Part shown: piece after piece, positions 20,336 through 28,255 of the stretch
Position numbering within the stretch: the first letter of the stretch is position 1
How the letters are laid out: the number at the start of each line of letters is the position of its first letter
Origin: Lentzea flava
GTDB taxonomy: Bacteria > Actinomycetota > Actinomycetes > Mycobacteriales > Pseudonocardiaceae
Direction: 5' to 3'
NCBI RefSeq assembly: GCF_014648475.1
Contig: NZ_BMRE01000001.1
Span: forward strand, 778,361 to 842,360
DNA: 64,000 bases
Notes under the pieces: model-generated
The model's database searches: none
Told to the model about the DNA's origin: nothing
The model's input: only the letters and a program-made list of their open reading frames with translations
Translations under genes and position numbers: made by a program

Positions 20336-21287
20336 CGATGGCCCCCAAGCGGTGCTCCACTCCGCCGACGAACCGCGTCAGCTCCTTGGCCATGCCGTAG
20401 TAGCGGTGCATCGGGTAGGTGATGTCGAGCCCCAGACCGCCGTGCAGGTGGTGGCAGGTGTGGACGGCCGGGAGCGCTTCTGCCGCCAGCCAGTAGGCGG
20501 CGGTGGCGAGGTCGCTGTCGTCGAGGCTCCAGCAGGCGGTCAGCGCCGCGAGGTGGAGGGTGCGGGAGGCGATGTAGACGTCCGCGACCTGGCACGCGGC
20601 CGCCTGGAACGCCGACAGCGGCTTGCCGAACTGGTGGCGGGTGCCGACGTGCTGCACGGTGAGGTCGAGCGCTCCCGCGAGGACGCCGTCGGCCACCGCG
20701 CACGCGCCTGCCAGGGCGAAGCGGCGCAGGTCCTCGGCCGCGCCGGGCAGTTCCTCACCGCGAGCGCCGTCGAAGCGCACGGTTCCGTCCGAAATGGACA
20801 CGCCGGGTTGCGCAGGGTCCACCACGTGGACGCCGGTGTCGGTGCTCACGAGGATTCGCCGTGCCTCGGCGGCGTGCGGCACGTTGATCTTCACGCCGAA
20901 GATCCCGTCCGGCCCTGCCTTGGTGCTCGGAACGGCCGGCAGCGGCGCCGACGGTTCGCTCAGCGCTGCCGTGAACACGCCGTGCTGCTCGGTGACCAGC
21001 GGCAGCAGCTCGTCCTGTTGCTCTTCAGTCCCGTGCGTGACGATCGGCAGCACTCCCAACGCGAGTGTGGCCAGCGCGGGAACGTCCACCGCCCGCCGAC
21101 CGACCTCGGTCAGCAGCACGGCTGTTTCCAAGACGCCGAGCCCGTCGCCACCAAGCCGTTCCGGAACGGCCAGGGACAGCAAACCCGCCTCCCCCAAGGC
21201 CTTCCAGGGGGTGTCGCTCTCGCGGCCCAGCACGTCGGCCGCCAGCGCGGCGATCTCCCGCTGGGTCTCGTCGAGCTCGAAGTCCAT
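20325..21287 (-). CDS. fadE28: FadE28/ChsE1, steroid-CoA dehydrogenase beta subunit
   Basis: The 320-residue partner of FadE29. It has a shortened acyl-CoA dehydrogenase layout: MDFELDETQREIAALAADVLG, VPERLGGDGLGVLETAVLL, a reduced beta domain, then VGTRHQFGKPLSAFQAAACQVAD and HLHGGLGLDITYPMHRYY. In the ChsE1-ChsE2 complex the catalytic base and FAD contacts are split between the two chains. ATG 21287 shares one base with the fadE34 stop (TGATG). Confidence 0.93.
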   Translation of the reverse strand: MDFELDETQREIAALAADVLGRESDTPWKALGEAGLLSLAVPERLGGDGLGVLETAVLLTEVGRRAVDVPALATLALGVLPIVTHGTEEQQDELLPLVTEQHGVFTAALSEPSAPLPAVPSTKAGPDGIFGVKINVPHAAEARRILVSTDTGVHVVDPAQPGVSISDGTVRFDGARGEELPGAAEDLRRFALAGACAVADGVLAGALDLTVQHVGTRHQFGKPLSAFQAAACQVADVYIASRTLHLAALTACWSLDDSDLATAAYWLAAEALPAVHTCHHLHGGLGLDITYPMHRYYGMAKELTRFVGGVEHRLGAIDVH

Positions 21288-23182
21288 CAGCTCTCCCTCG
21301 GTAGACCGAGAATCCGTTCGCCGGCGAGGTTCATCAGCACCTGCGTCGTCCCGCCCGCGATGCTCAGGCACCGCGTCAGCAGGAACTCGTGGACCAGGTC
21401 GTTGTGCACACTCGCGTCGGGACCGAGCAGCTCGACCGCGAACTCCGCGACGTCCTGCCGCTGCCGCACCCCGACCAGCTTGCGCACGCTGGCCTCCGCG
21501 CCCGGCTCCTGCCCGCCCAGCACCCGCAGGTTCGCCCGCAGGTCCAGCGCCGCCACGGCAAGCCCCTGTGCCACCAGTTCGCCCAGCCGTTCCTGGCGGC
21601 CGGTCGCGGCAGGGGAAGCCAGCACCCGTTCCAGCGACTCGCCCAGCGACGACCCCATCGCGACCCGTTCGTTGGCGAGCGTCGTGCGCGCCAGCCGCCA
21701 GCCGTCGTTCACCTCGCCGACCACGCAGTCGTCGGGCACGAACACGTCGTCCAGGAAGACCTCGTTGAACCGGGCGTCGCCGGTGATCTCCCGCAACGGC
21801 CGCACGTCGACACCTTCTGACCGCATGTCCACCAGGAAGTACGTGATGCCCTTGTGCTTGGGCACCGACGAGTCCGTGCGGGCGAGGCAGATCGCCCAGT
21901 CGGCCTGGTGCGCGAGCGACGTCCACACCTTCTGTCCGGTGATCCGCCAGCCGCCGTCGGCCCGCACGGCCCTGGTGCGCAACGACGCCAGGTCCGAGCC
22001 CGCCTCCGGTTCGCTGAACAGCTGGCACCAGGTGATCTCGCCGCGCAGCGTCGGCCGCACGAACCGTTCCTGCTGCTCGGCGGTTCCGTGCCGGAGGATC
22101 GTCGGGCCCGCCCAGCCGCCGATCACCAGGTCCGGCCTGCGCACCCCGGCCCGCGCGAACTCGTCGTCGATCACCAGCTGCCGTGCCGGGTCGGCGTCCA
22201 ACCCGTACGGACGCGGCCAGTGCGGCACCAGGAAACCGCTGTCCGCCAGCCGTTCCCGCTGCTCCGCCGGTGCCAGCCCGGCGATCTCCTCGGCGAACGC
22301 CCGCACCTCCGGATCGCCCGCGATCTCCATGGCGTGGGAGCGACGCATGCCTTGCAGCGCCAGCTCCGCGACCCGGCGCCGCCACCGGGTGATCCCACCG
22401 GCGAGCTGCTGCAACGCGAGAGCCCGGCGCAGGTAGCGGTGGGCGTCGTGCTCCCAGGTGAACCCGATGCCGCCCAGCACCTGGATGCAGTCCTTGGCGT
22501 TGCGCACCGCCGCGTCCAGTGCCACGGCCGCCGCGACCGCCGCCGCCAGCGGATGTTCGTCTTCACCGACCGATCCGGCCGCGTCCCACGCGACCGAACT
22601 GGCCTGCTCGGCCCGGCACAGCATCTCGACGCACAGGTGCTTCACGGCCTGGAACGACCCGATGGCCCGCCCGAACTGCTGACGCTGCTTGGCATACGAG
22701 ACCGCGGTGTTCAGGCACCACGCGGCGACCCCGCTCGCCTCCGCGGCCATCAACGTGACCGCGAGGTCCGTGGGGTCGCCGACCTCGGCACCGGGTTCGG
22801 TCACGACCACCGACCCCAGCGACCGCGAGAGGTCGACGGCGTCGAGCTCGGTCACCTGCGCGACGGGCGCGAGCCGCCAGGAGTCCGTTCTGACCAACAC
22901 GTGCGTGGCTTCGGCCGCACCGACCACGTGTTGAGACGAGAACCCGAACCCCGCGATTCCCTCGAACTCCGGGACCAGGACGGACACCAGCGCCGTGGGC
23001 AGCAACGGCCCCGGCACGAGGTTCTCCGCGGCCCGTTCCAGCATCACCGCGAGATCGACGACGGTGCCGCCCTCCCGCACCACCTCGAAGAACCCGACCC
23101 GGACGAGGTCGGCCCACTCGCCCTTCGCGGCGTCCACGCTGTCGCGCAACGCTCGTTGTTCCCCGGTCGCGGCGATCGGCAT
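21287..23182 (-). CDS. fadE34: FadE34/ChsE3, fused double acyl-CoA dehydrogenase
   Basis: A 631-residue fusion of a beta-type and an alpha-type acyl-CoA dehydrogenase; the FadE34 class acts on longer steroid side chains. The first half ends with IQVLGGIGFTWEHDAHRYLRR, the second has WCQLFSEPEAGSDLASLRTR, GQKVWTSLAHQADWAICLAR, ITGDARFNEVFLDDVFVPDD and SIAGGTTQVLMNLAGERILG. It is some 80 residues shorter than the mycobacterial protein, mainly at the start, where the usual helical segment with a VPED-GG motif is missing. ATG 23182 follows GGAGGAGG. Divergent from kstR as in Rv3573c/Rv3574. Confidence 0.94.
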   Translation of the reverse strand: MPIAATGEQRALRDSVDAAKGEWADLVRVGFFEVVREGGTVVDLAVMLERAAENLVPGPLLPTALVSVLVPEFEGIAGFGFSSQHVVGAAEATHVLVRTDSWRLAPVAQVTELDAVDLSRSLGSVVVTEPGAEVGDPTDLAVTLMAAEASGVAAWCLNTAVSYAKQRQQFGRAIGSFQAVKHLCVEMLCRAEQASSVAWDAAGSVGEDEHPLAAAVAAAVALDAAVRNAKDCIQVLGGIGFTWEHDAHRYLRRALALQQLAGGITRWRRRVAELALQGMRRSHAMEIAGDPEVRAFAEEIAGLAPAEQRERLADSGFLVPHWPRPYGLDADPARQLVIDDEFARAGVRRPDLVIGGWAGPTILRHGTAEQQERFVRPTLRGEITWCQLFSEPEAGSDLASLRTRAVRADGGWRITGQKVWTSLAHQADWAICLARTDSSVPKHKGITYFLVDMRSEGVDVRPLREITGDARFNEVFLDDVFVPDDCVVGEVNDGWRLARTTLANERVAMGSSLGESLERVLASPAATGRQERLGELVAQGLAVAALDLRANLRVLGGQEPGAEASVRKLVGVRQRQDVAEFAVELLGPDASVHNDLVHEFLLTRCLSIAGGTTQVLMNLAGERILGLPRES

Positions 23183-23212
23183 GCGGCCTCCTCCAAGATG
23201 TGAAGGAGTTTA

Positions 23213-23226
23213 TAGAACGTGTTCTA
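23213..23226. promoter_or_regulatory. KstR operator at fadE34/kstR promoter
   Basis: TAGAACGTGTTCTA is a full palindrome and a perfect match to TnnAACnnGTTnnA. It lies 31 bases before the fadE34 start and 83 bases before the kstR start, so it should control both the side-chain operon and the repressor gene itself. Confidence 0.92.
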
Positions 23227-23280
23227 ATTCGGGCAACAGATCATGGCCGCCAAACCGATCGAGTACGATGGAGGGGCAGC

Positions 23281-23294
23281 TGCAACACGTTCCA
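23281..23294. promoter_or_regulatory. Second KstR-type box in the kstR leader
   Basis: TGCAACACGTTCCA also matches the eight fixed positions of TnnAACnnGTTnnA, with less symmetrical flanks. Its last base is the first base of the AGGAGG ribosome binding site of kstR (23294-23299). It may give tighter autoregulation of kstR independent of fadE34. One such match in 64 kb could arise by chance, so position is the main argument. Confidence 0.55.
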
Positions 23295-23308
23295 GGAGGA
23301 TCATCTCC

Positions 23309-23917
23309 GTGTCACCTTCGAAGTCGCGCACGGACGCGCTGATGGCGGGCGAGGAGCTCAGCTCCGCTGCCCAGCGCGAACGGCGCAAGCGGATCGTCGA
23401 CGCGACCATCGCGCTGGCGTCCAAGGGCGGGTTCGACGCCGTCCAGATGCGCGCCGTCGCCGACCGCGCGGACGTCGCACTGGGCACGTTGTACCGCTAC
23501 TTCCCGTCGAAGGTCCACCTGCTCGTGTCGAGCCTCGCGGTGGAACTCGAACGCGCCCAGGAGAAGATGGACCGCACCACGGTCCCCGGCGACAGCGCCT
23601 ACGAGCGCGTGCTGTTCGTCCTCGGCCGCATCACCAGGGGCCTGCAGCGCAACCCGCACCTCACCGAGGCGATGACGCGCGCGTTCACCTTCGCCGACGC
23701 CTCCGCGGGTGCCGAGGTCGACCGCGTGGCCTGGCTGATGGAGAGCATGTTCACCCGCGCCATGAGCGACGAGGACCCGACCGACGAGCAGAAGGCCATC
23801 GCCCGCGTGATCGGCGACGTGTGGCTGTCCAACCTGGTCGCCTGGGTCACCCGCCGCGCCACGGCCACGGACGTCGCGAACCGGCTCGAACTCACGGTGC
23901 GCCTCCTGCTCAAGTGA
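23309..23917 (+). CDS. kstR: KstR, TetR-family repressor of steroid catabolism
   Basis: KstR represses cholesterol genes until bound by a steroid CoA thioester. The 202-residue protein has the TetR helix-turn-helix VQMRAVADRADVALGTLYRY followed by FPSKVHLLVSSL, and the ligand-domain blocks RNPHLTEAMTRAFTFADASA and VIGDVWLSNLVAWVTRRATA that are specific to KstR. GTG 23309 follows AGGAGG by nine bases and gives the usual length (199 in M. tuberculosis); ATG 23243 has no such site and would overlap the operator region. Confidence 0.95.
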   Translation: MSPSKSRTDALMAGEELSSAAQRERRKRIVDATIALASKGGFDAVQMRAVADRADVALGTLYRYFPSKVHLLVSSLAVELERAQEKMDRTTVPGDSAYERVLFVLGRITRGLQRNPHLTEAMTRAFTFADASAGAEVDRVAWLMESMFTRAMSDEDPTDEQKAIARVIGDVWLSNLVAWVTRRATATDVANRLELTVRLLLK

Positions 23918-23993
23918 GTCGTTCTGAGGGATGACCTCACAGTCACACCACCGAACGATGCCCGTGCACGCGTGACGCCCTAACGTCTGTCCT

Positions 23994-24395
23994 ATGAAGA
24001 CGCTCGTCGTGCTGGCGGTGCTGGCCGTGATCGGCACGGGCACCGTCGTCCTGGTCAACCACTTCGGCGGCTGGAACACGCTGATCGGCAAGGCCTGGGC
24101 CATCACCTACGAGGTGACGACCGAACCGGCCGCCGACGGCCCGGTGCGGATCGAGTACCTCGAGAACCCGGACCGGTACAAGAAGCAGACCCCGCAGACC
24201 GTCACCAAGGCCGTGCCTGTTCCGTTCACGCACGAGGTGGTCATCAACGCCGGCGAGAAGGCGGGCGTCACCGCGTCGCCGAACGGCGACCAGGTGGCGT
24301 CGTGCCGCATCCTGCTCGACGGCGAGAAGGTGCTGGCCAGTGCGAAGGCCGCGCCGGGGCAGAAGGTGACCTGCGAGACGGTGACCACGACGTAG
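23994..24395 (+). CDS. MmpS-like membrane-anchored protein
   Basis: A 133-residue protein with one N-terminal membrane segment (about residues 3-20) and a small beta-rich extracytoplasmic domain. YEVTTEPAADGPVRIEYLEN, VPVPFTHEVVI and ASCRILLDGEKV fit the MmpS family, whose members normally assist MmpL (RND) lipid exporters. No mmpL gene is present nearby, so it is either an orphan or serves a distant transporter. It follows kstR by 76 bases, without a visible KstR box of its own. Confidence 0.75.
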   Translation: MKTLVVLAVLAVIGTGTVVLVNHFGGWNTLIGKAWAITYEVTTEPAADGPVRIEYLENPDRYKKQTPQTVTKAVPVPFTHEVVINAGEKAGVTASPNGDQVASCRILLDGEKVLASAKAAPGQKVTCETVTTT

Positions 24396-24542
24396 GGCGC
24401 TCGATGATTCAGCCCAGTGAACGGCCAGCTGCAGACAATCCGGGCAAACTGCCGAGATACATCGGATCTCTTTGTACCGGGACTCACGTTACCGGCCGGA
24501 TTCGGCACATTGGGCGTTGACCCATCGGAGCAATACTGCTTG

Positions 24543-24568
24543 TGTGACCCCGAGCACAGGGGGTCACA
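24543..24568 (+). promoter_or_regulatory. Hairpin covering the ribosome binding site of the Mo-hydroxylase operon
   Basis: TGTGACCCC (24543-24551) and GGGGTCACA (24560-24568) are perfectly complementary 9-base arms with an 8-base loop. The right arm contains the G-rich Shine-Dalgarno run and the A of the ATG start at 24568. As RNA it would hide the ribosome binding site; as DNA it is a symmetrical operator candidate. A TTGACC at 24517-24522 is a possible -35 upstream. Confidence 0.55.
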
Positions 24569-25137
24569 TGACAACCAGCAGGCGGCAGTTCTTCGGTCGG
24601 GCGGCGGCGGTCTCGGCCGGAGTCGCACTGACCTCACCACTGGCGGAGGCGATCGCCGCACCGGCCAACGACACCGGCCTCGTCGACGTGGCGTTCCGGG
24701 TCAACGGTGAGCGGCGCAGGCTCAGCCTCGATCCGTGCGTGACGCTGCTCGACGCGCTGCGGGAACGACTTCAGCTCACCGGCACGAAGAAGGGCTGCGA
24801 CCGCGGCCAGTGCGGCGCGTGCACGGTGCACGTCGACGACCGGCGCGTGCTGTCGTGCCTGACGCTCGCGGTGACGGTGCAGGGCAAGGACGTCACGACG
24901 ATCGAGGGCATCTCGGACGGTGACGAGCTGCATCCCGTCCAGCGGGCGTTCATCGAGCACGACGGGTTCCAGTGCGGGTTCTGCACGTCCGGCCAGATCA
25001 TGTCGGCGGTCGAGGTCGTCGAGGAGCGCGAGGTCCGCACGGACGACCAGATCCGGGAAGCCATGTCCGGCAACATCTGCCGGTGCGGCGCGTATCCGAA
25101 CATCCTCGCGGCGATCAAGCAGGCCAGGGAGAGCTGA
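24568..25137 (+). CDS. Tat-exported [2Fe-2S] subunit of molybdenum hydroxylase
   Basis: The 189-residue small subunit of a xanthine-oxidase-family enzyme, of the PaoA/YagT type. It begins with a twin-arginine signal (SRRQFFGRAAAVSAG, Arg5-Arg6) ending near AIAAP, so the complex is exported folded. A plant-type [2Fe-2S] site follows (CDRGQCGACTV, later Cys in LSCLT), then the second cluster helical domain with CGFCTSGQI and CRCGAYPNI. ATG 24568 sits at the foot of a hairpin. The stop overlaps the next start (TGATG). Confidence 0.9.
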   Translation: MTTSRRQFFGRAAAVSAGVALTSPLAEAIAAPANDTGLVDVAFRVNGERRRLSLDPCVTLLDALRERLQLTGTKKGCDRGQCGACTVHVDDRRVLSCLTLAVTVQGKDVTTIEGISDGDELHPVQRAFIEHDGFQCGFCTSGQIMSAVEVVEEREVRTDDQIREAMSGNICRCGAYPNILAAIKQARES

Positions 25138-26114
25138 TGCGCGCGTTCGACTACGCCACGGCGTCCACCGTCGACGACGCCCTGAAGCTCGCGCGGCCGG
25201 GGTCCGCGTTCCTCGCCGGCGGCACGACGCTGGTCGACCTGATGAAGCTCGACGTCCTGACGCCGGACCGGGTGATCGACGTCAACTCCCTGCCGCTCAA
25301 GGGCATTCGGCTGCACGCGGGCGGGCTGCGGATCGGTGCGCTGGAACGGATGAGCGACGTGGCCGCGCATCCCGTCGTCAGAGCAGTCCACCCGATGATC
25401 TCGAAAGCGCTGTTGCTCAGCGCGTCCGGCCAGCTGCGGAACATGGCGAGCATCGGCGGAAACCTGATGCAGCGCACGCGGTGCGACTACTTCCGCGACG
25501 TCACCTCGGCGTGCAACAAGCGGCGGCCCGGCAGCGGGTGTCCCGCGCTGACCGGCGTGAACCGGGGGCACGCGATCCTCGGCACCAGCGACTCGTGCGT
25601 CGCGACCCACGCGAGCGACGTCGCCGTCGCGTTCGTCGCGCTCGGAGCCCAGGTCGTGCTGCGCGGCAAGGACGGCGGCAGAACCGTTGCGCTGGAGGAC
25701 TTCTACCTCCTGCCGGGCAGCACGCCGGATCGCGAGAACGTGCTCGGACCGGGTGAGCTGATCGCCGAGGTCGTCGTGCCGGTGCTGCCCTGGGCCAGGC
25801 ACTCCACCTACCTCAAGATCCGTGACCGGCAGTCCTACGAGTTCGCGCTCACGTCCGTCGCGGCGGCGGTCGACGTCAAACGCGGTGTCGTCCAGGACGT
25901 CAGGCTCGCGGCAGGCGGCGTGGGGACGAAACCGTGGCGGCTGCGCGCCGTCGAAGAGGCGCTGAAGGGCGGTGTGGCGGTGGAGAGAACGTTCGCCGAT
26001 GCGGCCGAGTCCGCTGTGGACGGTGCAAGGCCGCTGGCGCACAACGCGTTCAAGACCAGCCTGCTCAAGCGCTCGATCGTCAGGGCCCTGCTCGACGCGG
26101 CGGGTGTGCGATGA
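25137..26114 (+). CDS. FAD subunit of molybdenum hydroxylase
   Basis: A 325-residue FAD-binding subunit (PaoB/YagS, CoxM-type). FLAGGTTLVDLMKLDV is the FAD pyrophosphate loop, and GQLRNMASIGGNLMQRTRCDYF the second FAD motif; the Cys cluster in DVTSACNKRRPGSGCPA resembles the [4Fe-4S] insertion of PaoB-like subunits. It lacks a signal peptide and should be exported by association with the Tat-bearing small subunit. One-base overlap upstream and four-base overlap (ATGA) downstream place it in the three-gene operon. Confidence 0.9.
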   Translation: MRAFDYATASTVDDALKLARPGSAFLAGGTTLVDLMKLDVLTPDRVIDVNSLPLKGIRLHAGGLRIGALERMSDVAAHPVVRAVHPMISKALLLSASGQLRNMASIGGNLMQRTRCDYFRDVTSACNKRRPGSGCPALTGVNRGHAILGTSDSCVATHASDVAVAFVALGAQVVLRGKDGGRTVALEDFYLLPGSTPDRENVLGPGELIAEVVVPVLPWARHSTYLKIRDRQSYEFALTSVAAAVDVKRGVVQDVRLAAGGVGTKPWRLRAVEEALKGGVAVERTFADAAESAVDGARPLAHNAFKTSLLKRSIVRALLDAAGVR

Positions 26115-28255
26115 TCGGACAGCCCGTCGACCGCGTCGACGGCCGCATCAAGGTCACCGGCGCCGCGCCCTACGCCGCCGACACCAAGATCCCCGGTGTC
26201 GCCTACGGCTACCTGATCACGAGCACCATCGGCAAGGGATCCGTCACCGCGATGGACACGGACGCGGCGCTGGCGTCCCCCGGCGTGCTGGCCGTGTACA
26301 CGCCGTTCAACCCGCTCAAGCTCTTCGCGTACGTCCAGGAGCAGAACGACGAGCGCTTCCCGCCGTTGCAGGACCGGGAGGTGCGGTTCTTCGGCCAGGC
26401 CATCGGGTTCGTCGTCGCGGAGACCTGGGAGCAGGCCCGTGACGCCGCCGGCCTGGTCACCGCCACCTACCAGCAGCAGCCGCCGGTCACGGAGTTCCCC
26501 GGCCGCACCGTGCGGAAGTTCGAGGAGGTGGAGGAGGTCGTCGGCACGCAGGACCTGGGCGACATCACCTTCACCGCGAGCTACACCACGCCGTTCCAGC
26601 ACCACTGCGCGATGGAACCGCACGCGACCGTAGCGACCTGGAACGGCGACCACCTGACCGTCTACACGGTCTCGCAGGGCGCGCTCCTGGTGCAGCGCAG
26701 GCTGTCCGAGACGCTCGGCATCGACCCGGCGAAGATCCACGTGCTCAGCCCGCACGTCGGTGGCGGGTTCGGCGGCAAGTGGGGCAACTGGGCGCAGGTG
26801 CCGCTGGCGTGCGCCGCGGCCAGGGCGCTGGGCCGGCCGGTCAAGGCGGTGCTGACCCGCGAGCAGGTGTTCGCGATGGCGGGACATCGGCCGATGACCA
26901 AGCAAACCCTCACGATGACGTGCACGGCCGACGGCAAGCTCACGTCGATCGTCAACGACGGCGTGACGAGCCGCGGCCTCGGCGGCAACTGGTCGGAGTC
27001 CGTCGCGAACTGGACGCTCACCACCTACGCGAGCCCGAACATCCGCGTCACCAAGATGATCGTGCCGCTCAACCTGGGCGCGGCGACCGTGATGCGGGCA
27101 CCGGGCGAGGCCAACGGCTCGTTCGCGTTGGAGAGCGCGATGGACGAGCTCGCCGGGCAGCTCGGGATCGACCCGGTCGAGATGCGGCTGCGCAACTACG
27201 CCACCCTGGTGCCCAACACCGGGAAACCGTGGTCCAGCAAGCACCTCGACGAGTGCTACCGGATCGGGGCCGAGGAGTTCGGCTGGGCGAAGCGGCCGAA
27301 GAAGGTGCGCGCGACGGTCGATGGCGACTGGCTCGTCGGCACCGGCATGGCCACCGCCACCTACGGCGCGGGCCGCGGCCAGGCGTCCGTCAAGGTCCGG
27401 CTGCACCCCGACGGCACCGCGTCCGTCTCCGGCACCGCCGCCGACCTGGGCACCGGCCAGTACACCGTGTTCGCGATCCTGGCCGCCGACGAGCTGGGCC
27501 TCCCGGTCTCGCGCGTGCGGCCCGAGCTCGGCGACTCCACCTCCCCCGCCGCGGCGAACGCCGGCGGGTCGACCTCGACGGGCACCAACGGACCCGCGGT
27601 GCAGCTGGCGGCCAAGGCCGTGCAGACCGAACTGATCACCCTCGCGGTCACGAACCCGCGTTCTCCGTTCCACGGCAAGGATCCCGCGTCGGTCGTCTAC
27701 CGCGACGGCAGCGTGTCGTCCGGCGGCGTGACGATGAGCTTCGGCACGCTGCTCACGACGTGCGACGTCGGTGGCGTCGAGGCGGTCGGCACCTCGCCCC
27801 GGCTCGTCGACCCGGAACACGGCTACCGCTCGTTCGGCGCGCACTTCTGCGAGGTGCGCGTGCATCGGCTGACCGGTGAACCGCGTGTCACGCGCTGGCT
27901 GTCCGTGTGCGACGCGGGCACGATCGTCAACGCCAAGGCGGCCCGCAGCCAGATCCAGGGCGCGGTGGTGATGGGCATCGGACAGGCGCTGCTGGAGGCC
28001 ACCGAGGTCGACCACGCCACGGGCCGTTTCGCCAACGCCAACCTCGCCTCCTACCTCGTGCCGGTGCACGCGGACATTCCGAAGATCGACGTCCGGTTCC
28101 TGGACCGCCCGGATCCGCTGGTGAGCGGGCTCGGCGCCAAGGGCATCGGGGAGCTCGGCATCGTGGGCGTGGCCGGCGCGATCGCGAACGCCGTTCACCA
28201 CGCGACGGGTGTCCGGGTTCGCGATCTGCCGATCACATTGGACAAGCTGCTCTAA
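26111..28255 (+). CDS. Molybdopterin subunit of aldehyde/xanthine-type hydroxylase
   Basis: The 714-residue catalytic subunit (PaoC/YagR type) binds the molybdenum cofactor and hydroxylates aldehydes or heterocycles with water as oxygen source. Visible motifs are HHCAMEPHATVATW, HVGGGFGGKWGN, RAPGEANGSFALESAMDELA and, near the C terminus, GAKGIGELGIVG with the catalytic Glu. Substrate cannot be inferred. The operon has no visible chaperone or cytidylyltransferase gene, which must be elsewhere. The stop overlaps the convergent GH16 gene by four bases. Confidence 0.92.
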   Translation: MIGQPVDRVDGRIKVTGAAPYAADTKIPGVAYGYLITSTIGKGSVTAMDTDAALASPGVLAVYTPFNPLKLFAYVQEQNDERFPPLQDREVRFFGQAIGFVVAETWEQARDAAGLVTATYQQQPPVTEFPGRTVRKFEEVEEVVGTQDLGDITFTASYTTPFQHHCAMEPHATVATWNGDHLTVYTVSQGALLVQRRLSETLGIDPAKIHVLSPHVGGGFGGKWGNWAQVPLACAAARALGRPVKAVLTREQVFAMAGHRPMTKQTLTMTCTADGKLTSIVNDGVTSRGLGGNWSESVANWTLTTYASPNIRVTKMIVPLNLGAATVMRAPGEANGSFALESAMDELAGQLGIDPVEMRLRNYATLVPNTGKPWSSKHLDECYRIGAEEFGWAKRPKKVRATVDGDWLVGTGMATATYGAGRGQASVKVRLHPDGTASVSGTAADLGTGQYTVFAILAADELGLPVSRVRPELGDSTSPAAANAGGSTSTGTNGPAVQLAAKAVQTELITLAVTNPRSPFHGKDPASVVYRDGSVSSGGVTMSFGTLLTTCDVGGVEAVGTSPRLVDPEHGYRSFGAHFCEVRVHRLTGEPRVTRWLSVCDAGTIVNAKAARSQIQGAVVMGIGQALLEATEVDHATGRFANANLASYLVPVHADIPKIDVRFLDRPDPLVSGLGAKGIGELGIVGVAGAIANAVHHATGVRVRDLPITLDKLL

